Source: CAVQRC01 sp963715045 (GTDB lineage: Bacteria; Planctomycetota; Planctomycetia; Pirellulales; Lacipirellulaceae). From it: DNA of 64,000 nt. The notes beneath the pieces are model-generated. The model ran no database searches and was not told where the DNA came from. It saw nothing but the letters and a program-made list of their open reading frames with translations. Where the stretch lies: assembly GCA_963715045.1 (NCBI GenBank), contig CAVQRC010000010.1:1-64000 (forward strand). The letters are read 5' to 3'. The position numbers and the translations under genes were made by a program. The first letter of the stretch is position 1. Each line of letters begins with the position of its first letter. This document shows positions 44,096 through 54,468 of the stretch, one piece after another.

Positions 44096-45902
44096 TCACT
44101 CCACTCTCCCACGCAGACAGCTCAGCACGACTCCGATCACCAGCGTTCCCGCAAACCACGTGAGCCCGATCCCCAGAATGGCTCCCCGCGGATAGCCACC
44201 GTAATTCGTCCGAAACTCCGCGACCAGGGCCTGGTCGAGCAACACAATGAGCAGTCCCGGGATCACGAGCCGGATGTCGAAGTCGAGCCAGTGTTCGTCG
44301 ATCCAGAGCACGATCGCGGTGGCAATCAGGGCGAATCGGGCGATTCCGCTGGCCAGGGGCAGACCTTCGACCTCGCCCAGCCCGAACCACGTGATCATCA
44401 GCATCAACGTGATCAGCAGCCGCATCATCACCGCCAGCGACTTCCCGAACCGAAACCCGTGATGCTCGTCCAGGTGCTGGCGGAATCGCCTGGCCGGGAA
44501 CACCCAGCCGACGATCAACGCTTCGCTGATGCCCACGATGACCAGCCCGTAGGTGGTGATGAAGTGGTCGACCAGATCGAGCCAGAACAGGCCGGCCTGC
44601 GTGCAGAACACGATCCCCAACAGGAACGCAATGCAGCACAGCACGGCCGACATGCGTTGCGCGGGCGAAGCCGAACTGGTCACTGAGGGCGGCCATGAAC
44701 GCCTCGACGATCGAGATCGTGGAAGAAATACCCGCCACGAACAGCGACAGGAAGAACACCAACCCGAACAGGCGTCCTGCAATCCCGCCGATCTGGGTCA
44801 GGATCGCGGGGTACGTCTTGAACAGCAGGCCAAACGTGCTCATCTGCCGCTGAAACTGCTGGTTCCGTTGGTCCTGTTCAAGCAGCGTCTCGTACCGCGA
44901 CTGCTCGGCTGCAAACCCCGCCGGGTCCTCGTCGCGGAGCGTCTCCAGGGCCGCGACTTCTTCCTCGACTTGCGTGATCCCGACCAGGTCGACGTCGCGC
45001 TGGCCGGCCAGCATCCCGATCGCGGCGAAGACGGCGAGGCCCGCGAACACGCTGAACACACAATTGCCCATCGCCGCCAGGAACGCGCTGGTGGGAATAT
45101 CGGTCTTCCGCGGCAGGTAACTGGCATAGGCGACCATGATCCCGAACGCGAGCGAGAGCGTGAAGAAGATCTGGCTGAACGCGTCGATCCACGTCTGCGG
45201 CTCGAACACCCGGCTCCAATCGGGCGTCAAATAGACCGTTCGACCCGCCGCGGCCCCGGCAAACCCCCACGACCAGACCACCATCACAGCCGTTAAGAGG
45301 ATCAACAGAGGAATAAAGATCTTGTTCGCGAGTTCGACCCCCTGGGTCAACTGCCGCCGCGTGATGAGCCAGTTCACGATCCACACCACAGCCAGCCCGG
45401 CGACGACGTGCCAGTTCAGACGCCCGAACCTCAGCCCACTCGACTCCGGGCCCGTCGTATAGAACGGAAACGCTTCGCCGTCCACGATCGCACCCGTGAA
45501 ATCGGTGTCGAAAAAACGATCCACGCCGGCCGTCGTTTCCCACGGCTGCGTGACGGAGTAGACCAGGTAGTTTCCGCACCACGCGATCACGACCGCGTAG
45601 TAGGCCACGATCCCGAACATCACGAACGATACCGACCACCAGCCGATCCAGGCGAACCGCGGATGAACGCGGGCCAGAGATTGAGGAAACGCGCGGCGGA
45701 AATAGTGGCCCAAACCGAATTCGAGCATCAGCAGGGGGATTCCGACCACGAACAGTGCGACGAAGTAGGGAACGAGAAACGCACCCCCTCCGTTGCGGTA
45801 GACCATGTACGGGAACCGCCAGATATTCCCCAGGCCGATCGCGGAGCCGAGCGTCGCCAGCAAGAACCCGGTCTTGGATGTCCAGATGGCACGGTCGGGC
45901 AT
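44096..45902 (-). CDS. sodium-dependent transporter, NSS/SNF family (frameshifted)
   Basis: The protein shows the LeuT-fold signature of neurotransmitter:sodium symporters: ATLGSAIGLGNIWRFPYMVY with the unwound TM1 Na-site, then ten or more helices (TM3 VMFGIVAYYAVVIAWC, TM6 FFTLSLAFGIMVAYASYLP). The frame breaks near 44660. The +1 frame continues RMSAVLCCIAFLLGIVFCTQ to a stop at 44096 with the last helices. It imports amino acids or related solutes with Na+. The ATG at 45902 is preceded by GAGGAGG. It may share a transcript with the neighbouring sialidase gene, 22 bases apart. Confidence 0.85.
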
Positions 45903-45924
45903 GGATGGTGATCCTCCTCGCCAG

Positions 45925-47131
45925 TCACCACAACAGCCGCGCGACCCACACGCGATTGTCGGCACCGCGGGCGACGAGCGGTTCCTGGTTCGTATAGTCG
46001 GGTGACGGACCCTGCATCCACTCCGTGACGGTGATCCAGGTTTCGTGGGGGCTGACGCGGGTCACGCCGAAATTGCCAAGCCGAGCCCCAAACTCCGGGA
46101 CGAGCACCTGTTCGGTCTGGCGCAGGACCTGCAGCTTAACCGGGTCGACGCGGGCGATGAACAGGGGTGCTCGATGGCGAAAGACGTGATCGTTCTGGGC
46201 CCCGCGACGCGTGTAGACGAGAAACAGCCCATTCTGATGGGTCACCCAATGTTGCTGCGTGTTGTAGCTGCCGAGGTCTTCACCGTCGTCGAATGTCCAC
46301 CGCCGGGGCGACTCGAAGTGCAGCCCATCGTCGCTGGTGGCGACGTAGGCATGGTCGTCGTTCCGCATCGTCAGGAAGAAGCGTTCTTGAAACTGCGTGA
46401 GTGACGGTTCGTAGAGGCCCCGCTTGATCGGCACGGTCAGTTCGCTGCCGTGCTCGGCGTAGGCGAGCGTCTCGCCGTCGAACGTGCACCGCACGATGGT
46501 GGTGCTGTGCCGGGTTGCCTCGGGCGGTTTGAAATAGACCGGCAGCAGCACGTCGCCATTGGGCAGGTCGACCCGCTGGGTGCATCCCCCGCCGCAGTTT
46601 TCGAAACGCGGCAGCGAGGGCATCTGGATCGTCCGCCAGTCCGACCAGCGTTGCTGGGAAGCGTCGTAAACCGCGTACGCGGTGCTCCGCGGCCGAACCC
46701 GCATGACGTGGTCACCTTCGTACACGACCGTATGCCCCGTGCCGAGCAGGCATTGTGTGCGTTGGTGCCAGGCAGGCGTAAAGTCGCAGACCGTAATCTC
46801 CAGGTCGGTCTTGCCACGCCATGCAAACGGACGCCGGGCAAAAGATGCCAGCGGTTGGGGTGCACTCCACGTCGTGCCTCCGTCGCGGGACCGCATTTCG
46901 CACAGCCCGTCGAACACATCGGAGCCGAACAGGTGCAGCTTCTGCAGCGTCATGACGACGAGCGGATGATTCGCCATCGCCAGGCAGAGCGGACGCCGGC
47001 ACAACCCCGGCCCGAGCGTGAACCCAGCACGTTTTTCCGTCGTACCCTTGCCGGGCAACGGTTCGCTCGATCGTGAAAGCCGGTTCGTCCGCAAGGGACG
47101 GAACTGCGGCAGCGACCACCGCGAACAACAC
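45925..47131 (-). CDS. exo-alpha-sialidase/BNR-repeat protein (frameshifted)
   Basis: The N-terminal frame, from about 47131, gives a signal (FAVVAAAVPSLADEP) and the start IERTVARQGYDGKTCWVHAR. It breaks near 46940-47000, and the other frame continues VVMTLQKLHLFGSDVFDGLC to a stop at 45925. BNR-like units occur (RSRDGGTTWSAP, ATSDDGLHFESPRRW). Sialidase-fold proteins cleave sialic acid or bind related glycans; the catalytic set is not fully verifiable here. A GTG at 47131 is a plausible start. Repeat R4 lies 10 bases upstream. Confidence 0.78.
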
Positions 47132-47140
47132 CAGAGGATA

Positions 47141-47223
47141 CTTAGAGCCGATGCGAAAACGGGCTTCAGCTACCGATTTCCCCGGCCGTGGGACACGTTC
47201 TCTGAAGTCCTGGGATCGGTACT
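47141..47223 (+). repeat. ~85-bp hairpin element R4
   Basis: It has the family core CCCCGGCCGTGGGA and flanking arms (TTAGAGCCGAT left, GGGATCGGTACTT right). It ends 10 bases before the sialidase start. Confidence 0.78.
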
Positions 47224-47276
47224 TCTTCATGGCGTCGATCGTAACAACTTCTGCCTCGCCCGACGAATCCCAGTGG

Positions 47277-47399
47277 GTCACACTCGCCGAGTGTGACGGC
47301 CTCAGAAACCACGTCGGCCCTACCGCAACCACGGTGGCCCGGAGATTTCAAGAGCGCCATTCGCCCGAGTGCCAGTGGGTCACACTCGCCGAGTGTGAC
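47277..47399. repeat. two covarying palindromes
   Basis: Arms GTCACACTCG and CGAGTGTGAC form perfect palindromes at 47277-47297 and 47379-47399. They match the GTGCCACTCG-type palindromes elsewhere but with paired base changes. The gap to 47536 holds no supported gene. Confidence 0.9.
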
Positions 47400-47536
47400 G
47401 GAGCCTGTGACCACGTCCGATCCACCGCAACCACGCTCGCCCACCCTGCCCGGCAAGAGTGCGATCCCGGCCCGCATGCTTTGGCCGTATCTGTCACCAG
47501 GTCGCAAATTGATCTCGATCACCCGCCGCTGGCAAT

Positions 47537-50198
47537 TCAGAAACCGTACTCCCGGCCTTCCTGTTTGTCCGCCACTACGGACGGGTCCGTGCAGAAGACC
47601 TTCACTTCATGGCCCTGCATCCGGGTGACGATCGTGCCGCGATCGACGGTCGCCGTTTCGTCGCCGTACAACAGGTGCAATTCCCTGCCTTCGAGCGCGG
47701 CCAGCCCCGAGACTTCGACGCCCAGGCGGCGATCGGGATCTTCGTTCACGACGATCAACAACGCCTGCCCGTCGCGACGTCGCAGCGTGGCCCTGACGCC
47801 CAGCGCCGGGCTTGTCGAACACATCGTCGACGGTTCGGGCGGCGACGCGTTCGTCGTGCGGCATGACCAGAAACCGATCCAGCGCAGCCAGCTCCGCCGT
47901 CAACGCGTACAGCGACGTGCGAAACGCGGGATCGTCGATCATCGACGTGCCCCAGTAGAAGATCCCACGTCCGCCGTGCACGATCGCGTCGTAGGCCATG
48001 AACCGCGACTGGGCGAACGTTGGATAGAGCCGATCGCGATGCTCGGCAGCCGTGTGCCACGAAAAGCCCTGCAGCACCATCCACACCGGTTTGCCGCGAC
48101 CGATCGCCGACCAGCGATCGACGAGCCGGCCGATGCTCGGCAGGTCAGTCCCCTCGGAACGGACCGCGTAGTAGTCGCAGCCGGTGACATCGATTTCGTC
48201 CATGTAACCACGAACGTATTTCATGTCGCTGTCGGCGGCCTCGTTGACCCAGAACGGGCGGTCACGGTCGTCGAGTTCGCGAACCAGGCGGATTCCGTCC
48301 CGCATCGCCGGCAGAATCTTCGCGGCCTGCTTTCGGGCGTACGCGACCGCCTGGGGCGTCTGCCGCTCCCAATCCTGCCGCGTGAAGCCGGCCGTCTTCG
48401 CCAGTCCGCTGTACGCCGTAAACATCCACACGATTTCGTCGGGACCTTCCCACGCGGCGAGTGCCGGGTGATCGGCGACTTCGGTCACCTGCTGGCGAAG
48501 CGTATCGGTCGCTCCCTGCTGGACGGCCAGCGAGACCCAGCCGGTCAACCCGGCCGCCTGGGCCCGGTCGAGGTCTTTTCGGCTGCCACAGCGGACGATG
48601 TTGATTCCGGTCGCGGCCATTCGCCGCAGTTCGGCGTCGTCGGCCGGCAATTCGTAGCAGCCGATGGGGAACCGCGGCGTGCCGGCGACCTGGATCAGCC
48701 CGGCCTGGCGATCCACCGGCTGTACCGGGAGTACGTGGGTGCCCGCTGCGGCAGGCACGATGATCTGCTCGGTACCGTCTTCGAGCGTCAGACGGATCTC
48801 GCCGGGCGGGGCATCGGTCGGCGAAATCGGTCCGCCGCACGAGCACGTGGTCGCCCAGCCGCAGCCCCGAGACCACGGGCCCGGGCTGCTGCGGCACGTT
48901 GAACGTGATCGGCGTGCCGCGGTCGAGAAAGCCGCGATACGCGAGCGACTCGGCATAGACCTCGTGGACGAGGCGAATTTCCTCGGGCAGCTCGCTTGCG
49001 ACGCACCACAGGAAGAACGCATCGTGGCCGCGCAGCAGCAGGTGCCACAGCAGGTCTTGATATCGCTCGGCGGAGAACTGCACGACCGCCGGGTCGGGTT
49101 GGTCGGGCGGCGCGGTCGTCGTCCAGTGGACGAACGTGATGATCGGCGTCTCGGCGGGCGTGTGCCGGCCGGCGTTCGAGCCGACGAGCAGCATGTTGTA
49201 GAACCAGCGATAGTCGAGATCGGCGAAGTCGTACCAGTGGAACGTCGGGTACCACGTGTACACGACCGGCATCGCGAACGTGTAACCGGTGAGCTCGAAC
49301 TCGGGATACCAGGTGCGGTAGCGGGCCTGCTGGTCGACACGAAACGGCATGCGATCGTCGGCCCGCTGCTCGAAGTAGTCGTACCAGTAGCGGTAGCCAT
49401 CATGCGGGTACACACCGTAGTTGCCGACCAGGGCCTCGGGAAAGAACGCCGTGACGTTGTCGGCGAACGTGATCCGCTGCAGGCGGCTACGGATCTCGCG
49501 GAGCTCTTTCTGGAACCGGTAGAAGTCGTCGATGTCGCCGATCGCTTGCCGGCAGCGACGGCACTTGCGGGAACTGTCCCACGCATCGTTCCACTCGATC
49601 GGCCCATCGATCTCCCAGTCGGCGAAGATGAACTCGATCTCGATCCCGGCCGCCTGATATCCGCGGAGAAATGCCGCGACGCGCTCCTGGATGACCGGGA
49701 TTCGCTGTTCGAGTGCAAACGGGCAGCCGAGCCGCCCTCCAAAGGACGTCTCGGCGAACGGCTGGCCCGTGTCGTCGACATGCAGCGTGGCGTCGCTGCC
49801 GTCGCAGAACGAATGCAGGCACGCATTGGCATTCACCGAGACTTCCATTCCGAGCCGCTGCTGGATCCTGGCGATCCGCAGCCCCTCGGCCAGGGACTCC
49901 GCGAACTGCCCCGGATTCCAATCCACCGTGTAGCCGATGCCCCGCGCGTCGAGTTCGCGAAGGGCCGCGGTGGCCACGTGATCGTCGACGCCGGCCAGCG
50001 AACCCGAAATTGGCAACACATACAGCGGCAACCGCCCACCCCGGCGATGCGGCAGGGGCCGCGTGTTGTCGAGCACCACGCGTACCGATGCCGGAAATTC
50101 GTGCGGCCTGCCGGGCTGCCGCGACGGCCGCTGCTTGCCGCCATGGCGAGCAAGGCCAGGATCGCGGCGGCGGCGATTCGTTTCGTCGAGTGCTTCAT
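47537..50198 (-). CDS. large exported glycosidase-like protein, unassigned (frameshifted)
   Basis: The gene begins with a signal peptide (AAAAILALLAMAASS), breaks near 50105, 48815 and 47820, and stops at 47537; the total is about 880 residues. The first half (ARIQQRLGMEVSVNANACLH, AAGIEIEFIFADWEIDGPIE) and the second (MAATGINIVRCGSRKDLDRA, WEGPDEIVWMFTAYS, FWVNEAADSDMKYV) look like two TIM-barrel, glycoside-hydrolase-type segments with carboxylates at strand ends. No family can be named with certainty. Each break is repairable by adding a dinucleotide (for example CG at 48815 and 47820). Confidence 0.68.
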
Positions 50199-50221
50199 GA
50201 CGGTGCGGGGGAGGGGGAGGG

Positions 50222-50266
50222 AATGACTAATGACTAAGGACTAATGACTAACTAATTCACAATGAC
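50222..50266. repeat. GACTAATGA-type low-complexity repeat
   Basis: ATGACTAATGACTAAGGACT units recur here, of the same kind as at 23630, 39908 and 42310. Confidence 0.72.
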
Positions 50267-50388
50267 CAATGCCCAAAACGACGATTCTACTGTGCCCTTA
50301 GGGCTTCCGTATTCCCTTTTCATCAACCCATCAACCCATCAACCCATTCGCCGCACGGGCTGCTTGACTCGCTATACTCGGATCCATC

Positions 50389-51363
50389 ATGCGTCCCTCT
50401 CGTACTTTCACTACGCTGGTCGGAATCGCAATCACTTGCGTGCCCTCGATTGCGATGTCTGAAGAGCCGCTCGTCAAACACTACGGTTGCGTATCGCGAA
50501 GTCGACGGTCACAGGATTCTGTGCGACGTCCAGCGGACATCGGGTGACCGCGTGCTTCCCGTGATCGTGTGGATTCACGGCGGCGGTCTGATCATGGGCC
50601 ATCGTGAGAGCATTCATCGCGAAATCGCGGCGCTTGCCCGCGAGAGGGCGGGTCGCGCTCGTCTCGATCGACTATCGTTTGGCGCCGGAAACCAAGCTTC
50701 CGGACCTGGTCAGCGACGTCGAAGCGGCGTTCGCGTGGATCGGGGACGAGGCCGCTCGCCAGTTTTATCTCGATCCTGAGCGGATCGTCGTCTGCGGGGG
50801 ATCGGCCGGCGGATATCTCGCGCTTCTCTCAGGCTATCGCGCTCGTTCCCCGCCCGCGGGCGATCGTGGCGCTGTACGGTTACGGACAACTGAATGCCGC
50901 CTGGTATGCCGAGCCGAGTCTTCATCCGCGGCACAATCCTCGTCCGGTCAGTCGGGCGGAAGCAGAGCGGCAGACAGACGGGACGATTATCTCCGACACC
51001 CGCGATCGCCGCGGTGACGGGGGGCTGATCTACCTCTACTATCGCCAGCACGGGCTGTGGCCACGCGAAGTGAGTGGCTTCGATCCCACGACCCTCGCGG
51101 CCGAGATCGCTCCCTTCGAACCGGCTCGGAACGTCACGGCCGACTATCCGCCGACATTGTTGATTCACGGGACCCGCGACACCGATGTACCGTATGCCGA
51201 GTCAGAGTTGATGGCACTTCGCCTGCGCGAAAAGGGTGTCGCGGTCACGCTGTTGCCGATTGACGACGCCGAGCACGGCTTCGCGGGAGGCGACCCGCAA
51301 CAGGTCGCCGCGGCGTACCAGAAGATGCGGGCGTTCATCGTGGCCCAACTGGGCGTCGACTGA
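50389..51363 (+). CDS. alpha/beta hydrolase (HSL/esterase type), frameshifted
   Basis: A signal peptide (TFTTLVGIAITCVPSIAMS) leads into an esterase domain spread over three frames with breaks near 50483, 50645 and 50855. The oxyanion motif HGGGLIMGH, the nucleophile motif GGSAGGY, the acid HGTRDTDVPY and the His in DDAEHGF are all present. It should hydrolyse an ester. Doubling AC, CG and CG at the breaks restores one frame of about 325 residues. The gene is otherwise well formed, so inactivation by mutation is not obvious. Confidence 0.82.
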
Positions 51364-51366
51364 TCC

Positions 51367-51530
51367 GCCTCGCTCCTGCTCCCGCTCCCGCTCCCGCTCG
51401 TGCTCGTGCTCGTGCTCGTACTCGTGCTCGTACTCGAAACCCCGCGGGCACGAAGGACCTGCCGCTCCTCGATCGATTACGAGTACCGCTTCGCTGAGCA
51501 CGAGCACGAGCACGGGGCTGAGCACGAGGA
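51367..51530. repeat. CTCGTG hexamer repeat and inverse
   Basis: CTCGTGCTCGTGCTCGTACT runs at 51392-51435, and GAGCACGAGCACGAGCAC at 51496-51515 reads as its reverse complement. The two arms can fold together after the esterase gene. Confidence 0.85.
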
Positions 51531-51630
51531 TCAGGGTGAAGTTCTAACCCGACTTCGGTGGTGGTGCCGGCACGCGTACTCAGGCCTCGAGGCTTCCCTC
51601 GGGGCGGAGAATTCGGGAGACTCTACTCCG

Positions 51631-52656
51631 TCAGGCCTGCCAGGGCGCCTGGTACCGCATGCCCAGATTCAGGATCCGTTGCAGCAGGGCCTCGTAGGGG
51701 ATCCCGGCTTTGTCGGCACTTTCGGCGAAGTCTTCGCCGTATTCGATGTTCGGGTTGGCGTTCGCTTCGATCACGTAGAGCCGACCGTCGGGTGTCAGGC
51801 GAAGATCCATTCGCGCGTAACCGCTCATGTGCAACACGCGATACACCCGCTTGCAGAGGTGACTCAATTTGGCGTCCATTCCCTCGGGCAGGTCCTTCGC
51901 CATCTCCGTCATGATCCCATGCTTCTCCTGGTACTTGCGATTCCACTTCACATGGCGGGTCGCGATCCGGGCGACGTTCTCCGGCATCTTTTCGAATCGC
52001 ATCTCCCAGGCTGGAAACGTCTGCAGGCGGTCGTTCCCGATTACGCCGACGTACAGCTCGCGGCCGTCGATGTACTCTTCGGCAATCGCATCCGACTCAG
52101 TTCGTTCGTGGACGAATCGTACGCGCTCGATCAACGCCGCGTCGTCATGGACGATCGAGGCCTGGGCAATCCCCAGCGAAGCGTCTTCGACGACGCTCTT
52201 GACGAACAGGGGAAAATGCAGACGCTTTGAACGGCGGACTTTGCGACCTCGGGGAAACACGGCGAACCGCGGCGTCGGCACGCGATGATAGGAGAGGACT
52301 TTTTTCGAGAGCGCTTTGTCCTTGGAAAGCAGCAGACCCCGCGGGTTACAGCCGGTGTAGGGCTGCTGCATCAGCTCCAGGTAGGCGATGATCGCGTGGT
52401 CGTACGTGACGACGCCGTGAAACTCTTCGAGCAGCATGAACGCGATGTCCGGGTGCCATTGGAGAATCGATTCCCGGATCGGGGTCAGATCATTGAATAC
52501 GCCCAGCGGCTGGACTTCGTGTCCCATGTCCTTGAGCGTGCTGATGACGTCGAATTCGGCTTTCCACTCGTCGATCTGTTCGTCGGTATGGTCCTCCAGG
52601 GACTCGGGAGGCACATTTCCCTCGCGGACCAGAACCACGACCCGCAGCTTCTTCAT
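51631..52656 (-). CDS. ATP-grasp ligase (D-Ala-D-Ala ligase-like)
   Basis: The 341-residue protein has the ATP-grasp layout: pre-ATP domain (LRVVVLVREGN, LLEEFHGVVTYDHAIIAYLE), ATP-binding Lys in PLFVKSVVEDASLG, EEYIDGRELYVGVIG, and Mg-binding YARMDLRLTPDGRLYVIEAN. It ligates a carboxylate to an amine through an acyl phosphate. Substrates are unknown. It overlaps the upstream zinc-peptidase gene by 4 bp (ATGA), so the two should act together, perhaps making or trimming a peptide. It is not the main cell-wall ligase, which lies elsewhere in such genomes. Confidence 0.85.
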   Translation of the reverse strand: MKKLRVVVLVREGNVPPESLEDHTDEQIDEWKAEFDVISTLKDMGHEVQPLGVFNDLTPIRESILQWHPDIAFMLLEEFHGVVTYDHAIIAYLELMQQPYTGCNPRGLLLSKDKALSKKVLSYHRVPTPRFAVFPRGRKVRRSKRLHFPLFVKSVVEDASLGIAQASIVHDDAALIERVRFVHERTESDAIAEEYIDGRELYVGVIGNDRLQTFPAWEMRFEKMPENVARIATRHVKWNRKYQEKHGIMTEMAKDLPEGMDAKLSHLCKRVYRVLHMSGYARMDLRLTPDGRLYVIEANANPNIEYGEDFAESADKAGIPYEALLQRILNLGMRYQAPWQA

Positions 52657-53675
52657 AGCGCCACCCTGTGGTGTCCTTGGTGGAGGTAGTTCATCGTCAG
52701 GACGGTGACGAGGAGCATCGCATCTCGCTTGGTGTCCCGCGGACTGCCTCCCAGGCGAAGCCGGAGTTCCCGGCAGCGTTCGACCATTTCCGTGATCACC
52801 TGATCGATGGTGTACTGGTACTCACCGGTCCACTCCGCGACGCTGCGACGCAATTCGGGGCGGATTCCGTTGAGGAACGTCGCGGCGGTCGGATTCTTCG
52901 CGTCTTCCGGACTGTCGGAGAACAGTCGCCGCAGGTCGCGGTCGTAGAAGTGCGGATAGTCGAGTCCGTAGTGGTCGCGCTTCTTGCGGTAATGCTGCCG
53001 CAGTGTCCGCCGCAATTTGCGGACCGGATCGACGTGTGCCCGCGACGTCACCAGCGGCTTCTGACCACGAATCTGCTGCATCACGTCGTCGACGTACTCC
53101 AGCTTCTTCAGTGCCGGCCAGCCGCTGTACTGCGACTTCCAACGCGACCGCGGCCGGACCCAGACCGCGAAGGTCTCGGCGAAATCCTCGACCGGGTGCG
53201 CCTGCGCGTACCACATGTCCAGGTGCAGCACGAAACGTTTGCTGTAGGGTCGCGGCTGGTAGTACTCGGGATACGGCTGCGAGACTTTGCCGAACACCTC
53301 GCGGTACCGCTGCTTTCGCCGCAACCGGTAAGCCGTGTCAATGGCATGACCGGCCTCATGCCGCAGGATCCGCAGGCACCACTCCTTGGTGCCGCCCTCG
53401 ACTTCGAGCATCTGCTTCCGCTCCAGGCGAACCAGGCGGGGGTGGGCCAGGTAGAACGGGATCGCGATGCCCGGGATGCCGTCCGGCGAGTACCAGTCGT
53501 CCGACAGCCAGCAATGAGGGCGGAAGTCGATGCCCCGGGCGGCGAGCTCTTCGTACAGCCTCTCGATCCGCCGCTCGAGAATCGAACCGCTGATTGCCAA
53601 TCCCAGATCGCAAAAGCGGAGATCGAGCAGTTCTTCGTCGTTCAGGCGATTGAGATCGAGCTTGCGATTCGGCAC
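52653..53675 (-). CDS. putative zinc-binding metallopeptidase
   Basis: The 340-residue protein has the zincin motif HEAGH (H106-E107-H110) in LRHEAGHAIDTAYRL and the second ligand region HPVEDFAETFAVWV, as in the putative zinc-binding metallopeptidase family of planctomycetes and proteobacteria. It has no signal peptide, so it is cytosolic. It leads a two-gene operon with the ATP-grasp gene, with coupled stop and start. The partnership suggests processing of a peptide product; this is inference. Confidence 0.85.
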   Translation of the reverse strand: MPNRKLDLNRLNDEELLDLRFCDLGLAISGSILERRIERLYEELAARGIDFRPHCWLSDDWYSPDGIPGIAIPFYLAHPRLVRLERKQMLEVEGGTKEWCLRILRHEAGHAIDTAYRLRRKQRYREVFGKVSQPYPEYYQPRPYSKRFVLHLDMWYAQAHPVEDFAETFAVWVRPRSRWKSQYSGWPALKKLEYVDDVMQQIRGQKPLVTSRAHVDPVRKLRRTLRQHYRKKRDHYGLDYPHFYDRDLRRLFSDSPEDAKNPTAATFLNGIRPELRRSVAEWTGEYQYTIDQVITEMVERCRELRLRLGGSPRDTKRDAMLLVTVLTMNYLHQGHHRVAL

Positions 53676-54101
53676 GTCGGCGGACTCACGCTGCGACTGC
53701 GTTGTAGAGAATTAATTCTGGTGGTATCTGGGGCAGTGGCGGAGCGATACGATTGAACGAGAATCGCGTCGCCCGCCTGCCGTGAACCGCAGATGCGATG
53801 GGGTGAGTGAGGTGCATCGCACAATGCTCGAAAAAGGTTAGCTCATGGACCACACGAGGAATTGCGGCAAGCTGGAAATTGCCCCAGACCGTCTCGGGGA
53901 ATCAGGAAACCACACCGGAGGTCCCGCCAGATTGGCGAATGGTAGCCGCTTTTCGCGATTTTATCCATGCGAGTCGAGGCTTATTGGATATGATCCTGGG
54001 CGTGTCCGCGTCGTTTTCCACGAGATCCCGCCAGCCTGTCGCCGGAGTCGAAGCATGAGTGCCCTGGATCGCCGCCAGTTTTCCCAGCAGACGAAGAACA
54101 C
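53676..54101. other. gap without a recognised gene
   Basis: Short frames occur but none is convincing. No repeat or hairpin of note was seen beyond the ordinary. Confidence 0.4.
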
Positions 54102-54461
54102 ATGATTGTGGTTCCCACGATCGATCGGCAGTTCCAGGCCGGAGAGTTCTCGACAATCTCGGACCACAAAGACAACGTGCACTGGTTCCAGGCGACCTCC
54201 GAGAAAGCCTATATCTTCAACATCCACGTCCTCAACATCGATCCGGACATCAAACAGGGCGGCCGGGTGTACATCGACCCCCAGGGCGAACCACTCGCCG
54301 ACGGCCGCATCCGCGCCAAAAAAATCAGCTACTCCGAAGCCTACAAGCGGTACGGTAACCCACCCACCACAGTCCCACGAGTCCCATCCGACTTCGCTAC
54401 GCTCGCAGAACTCGCGAGAGCTACGTCGGACTTCGTAGTCCCAGAGTCCCAGATCCCATAG
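54102..54461 (+). CDS. conserved hypothetical planctomycete-type protein
   Basis: The 119-residue product starts MIVVPTIDRQFQAGEFSTIS and has a compact beta-rich body with HWFQATSEKAYIFNIHVLN and GGRVYIDPQGEPLADGRIR. The last 34 residues (from NPPTTVPRVP) are encoded by GTCCCACGAGTCCC-like repeat sequence, so the true protein may end earlier or carry a recent extension. I do not know the function. It sits 7 bases upstream of the NYN gene and is probably cotranscribed with it. Confidence 0.62.
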   Translation: MIVVPTIDRQFQAGEFSTISDHKDNVHWFQATSEKAYIFNIHVLNIDPDIKQGGRVYIDPQGEPLADGRIRAKKISYSEAYKRYGNPPTTVPRVPSDFATLAELARATSDFVVPESQIP

Positions 54462-54468
54462 TCTCCCC

